NCBI GenBank assembly: GCA_019746135.1 | Contig: JAIESI010000229.1 | Span: forward strand, 1-49,940 | Reading direction: 5' to 3' | From: Xanthobacteraceae bacterium | GTDB lineage: Bacteria > Pseudomonadota > Alphaproteobacteria > Rhizobiales > Xanthobacteraceae | Length of the DNA stretch: 49,940 nucleotides | Part shown: positions 48,501-49,940 of the stretch, one piece after another | Numbering within the stretch: the first letter of the stretch is position 1 | How the letters are laid out: every line of letters begins with the position of its first letter | The notes under the pieces: model-generated | The model's input: only the letters and a program-made list of their open reading frames with translations | Told to the model about the DNA's origin: nothing | The model's database searches: none | Position numbers and translations under genes: made by a program

Positions 48501-49469
48501 GTGCTGAGCAGGCGTTCGCTGGTCGCGGCGGGGCTGTTGGCGCCGGTGGTCGCGCGAGCGCAACCGGCCGGGCCGAACATCATCCGCATCGTCAATCCGT
48601 TTGCCGCGGGCGGCACCTCCGACGCGATGGCGCGGCTGCTGCAACCGAGCCTGCAGCGGCGGCTCAACGCGACCATCATCGTCGAGAACCGGCCCGGCGC
48701 CTCGGCCTCGATCGGCGCGGCGGTGGTCGCCAAGTCGCCGCCCGACGGCACGAGCTGGCTGCTCACCTCCGACACCTTCGTCGTCAGCACGCTCCTTCTC
48801 AACAATCTGCCCTACGACGTGCAGAAGGACTTCGAGCCGGTGACGATGATCGCCCGCGGGCCGATGGTGCTCACCGCGCATCCCGCGCGGCCGTTCAAGT
48901 CGCTGCCGGAGCTGGTCGCGGCGGCCAAGGCGCGCCCCGGCGTCCTGACCTACGGCACCACCGGCATCGGCAGCAACGGACACCTGACGATGGCGGCGCT
49001 CTGCCAGCTCACCGACATCAAGCTCGTGCATGTGCCTTATCGCGGCGCGGCGCCGGTGCTGAACGACGGCACCGCGGGCCACGTCGACATGGTCATCAGC
49101 TCGAGCGCGACCATGGCGCCGCAGATCGAGTCGGGCCAACTGCATCCGCTGGTGCAGTTCGGCGACAAGCGGCTGTCGTTCCTGCCCGACACCGCGACCG
49201 CCATCGAGCAGGGCTTCAGCAGCCTGCACGCCTATTCATGGTTCGGCTTCTTCGGTCCGGCCGGCACGCCGAAGCCGGTCATCGACAAGTTCTATCGCGA
49301 GGTGGCGGGCGCCGTGCGCGAGGAGGCGACCTACAACACCTTCGTCAACAAATTCCGCTCCGAGGTGGTGCTGCCGCCGCCCGACGAGCTCCGCCAGATG
49401 ATCGTCGAGGAGTTGCCGTTCTGGGGCAAGATCATCCGCGACAACAACATCAAGGGCGGGGCTGGGTAG
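48501..49469 (+). CDS. Bug-family substrate-binding protein
   Basis: 322 residues from GTG 48501 (GGAG seven bases upstream). Its leader LSRRSLVAAGLLAPVVARAQPAG has a twin-arginine-like SRRSL motif and a likely cut after ARA. Family marks: IIRIVNPFAAGGTSDAMARLL, IIVENRPGASASIGAAVVAKSPPDGTSWLL, YGTTGIGSNGHLTMAALC, HVPYRGAAPVLNDGTAGHVDMVI and FFGPAGTPKPVIDKFY. An orphan periplasmic receptor. It ends before an intrinsic terminator. Relation to the MBL-fold gene that follows is unclear. Confidence 0.93.
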   Translation: MLSRRSLVAAGLLAPVVARAQPAGPNIIRIVNPFAAGGTSDAMARLLQPSLQRRLNATIIVENRPGASASIGAAVVAKSPPDGTSWLLTSDTFVVSTLLLNNLPYDVQKDFEPVTMIARGPMVLTAHPARPFKSLPELVAAAKARPGVLTYGTTGIGSNGHLTMAALCQLTDIKLVHVPYRGAAPVLNDGTAGHVDMVISSSATMAPQIESGQLHPLVQFGDKRLSFLPDTATAIEQGFSSLHAYSWFGFFGPAGTPKPVIDKFYREVAGAVREEATYNTFVNKFRSEVVLPPPDELRQMIVEELPFWGKIIRDNNIKGGAG

Positions 49470-49514
49470 CCGTCCGGTGCATAGCCGGGCCCGCCGATTC
49501 CTGATAGAACCGCG

Positions 49515-49545
49515 ATGGTGCGCCGTTGCCGCACCATTTTATTTA
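49515..49545 (+). terminator. Intrinsic terminator after the last Bug gene
   Basis: Stem ATGGTGCG (49515-49522) / CGCACCAT (49530-49537), loop of seven bases, then TTTATTTA. It lies 45 bases past the stop and just before the MBL-fold gene. Confidence 0.82.
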
Positions 49546-49556
49546 GGGAACTGATC

Positions 49557-49940
49557 GTGCTCGATCGCACCAACGACCCGATCCGGGAGCTTTCAAGAGA
49601 CAAGCTGTTCGCACTGCAAAATCCACTGCGGCTCGACGGCCGGGTCAGCTCCTACCCGGCGCGCGCGCGCGGCTACTCGGTGACTAACATCTATCTGCTG
49701 CGCCAGCCGGATGCCGCCTGGCTGATCGACACCGGCTTCGGCGGCGACGAGCCGGCGCTGCGCGGGCAGATCGAGTCGCTGATCAGCCGCGAGCTGCCGC
49801 TCTCGCTCCTGCCGCTGCGGTTGAACGAGTTCATGTCGATCCAGAACATCGATCCGTTCACGCTCCACTTCAACGTCAAGGAGTGCTTCACCGGCAATCC
49901 GGACGCGGCCTTCTGGTTCGACTTCGGCGCGGGCTCCGAC
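49557..49940 (+). CDS. MBL-fold metallohydrolase, N-terminal part
   Basis: Starts at GTG 49557 after AGGGAA; 128 codons run to the end of the window. N-terminal beta strands typical of the metallo-beta-lactamase fold: SSYPARARGYSVTNIYLLRQPDAAWLIDTGFGGDEPALRGQIESL (residues about 29-72). The H-x-H-x-D-H metal motif is expected beyond the window or is absent; the region after residue 80 (RLNEFMSIQNIDPFTLHFNVKECF) does not show it. The tail (TGNPDAAFWFDFGAGSD) is unusual for a plain hydrolase, so the family is tentative. Confidence 0.7.
   Translation, partial: MLDRTNDPIRELSRDKLFALQNPLRLDGRVSSYPARARGYSVTNIYLLRQPDAAWLIDTGFGGDEPALRGQIESLISRELPLSLLPLRLNEFMSIQNIDPFTLHFNVKECFTGNPDAAFWFDFGAGSD

Overview
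The window looks like a chromosomal segment of an alphaproteobacterium of the order Hyphomicrobiales (Bradyrhizobium / Xanthobacteraceae / Pseudolabrys-like). The evidence is high G+C throughout, many Rhizobiales-type genes (BTLCP cysteine peptidase, PAS_5 protein, zf-CHCC protein, DUF3126, COG3904 proteins), four orphan tripartite-tricarboxylate (Bug) binding proteins, and many short palindromic intergenic repeats of the kind common in these genomes. Genus assignment is inference. I made no database search, so family names come from recognised motifs.

Layout. 1-990: end of a UspA protein and a small lipoprotein. 1185-3762 (-): zf-CHCC protein, FAD monooxygenase and MetE-core methyltransferase in one operon. 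3946-8207 (+): membrane protein, two alpha/beta hydrolases, cysE and a doubled DUF3126 protein. 8208-16890: mixed housekeeping and envelope genes (gamma-carbonic anhydrase, VapBC, BTLCP, PilZ, PAS, rhomboid, CBS, patatin) separated by repeat-rich spacers. 17084-19729: flavin reductase/nitroreductase pair and two exported proteins of unknown role. 19730-20427: gene debris, including a frameshifted CoA-transferase remnant.

20428-30210 is a histidine/urocanate utilisation (hut) island. hutF-hutC (-) diverge from hutI-hutU2 (+) across a clear HutC-type operator. Downstream lie a Bug binding protein, an ornithine-cyclodeaminase-family protein and a PhnD-like protein without signal peptide. A second urocanase (hutU1) converges on hutC and lacks exactly the three residues GMG of the NAD-binding loop. 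No hutH or hutG is in the window. The island ends at an IS3 remnant that supplies the 3' end of the PhnD-like gene and abuts a truncated DUF6065 gene, which suggests IS-mediated deletion.

31042-49940: a HAF-repeat autotransporter, a double-HTH regulator preceded by three 18-bp iterons, a strongly structured non-coding region, thrS flanked by inverted 86-bp repeats, two COG3904 (ClpP-fold, exported) genes around an orphan Bug gene and yidD, an IscU-like scaffold diverging from folE and hisI, a B12-binding radical SAM enzyme, a CitE-like lyase, a 45-aa membrane protein, two more orphan Bug genes, and the start of an MBL-fold hydrolase.

The most unusual items are the hut island with its altered second urocanase, a palindromic repeat inserted in frame inside an alpha/beta hydrolase, the inverted repeats around thrS, an orphan intrinsic terminator preceded by stacked hairpins (sRNA or attenuator) upstream of the rhomboid gene, and the structured region 34423-34633.
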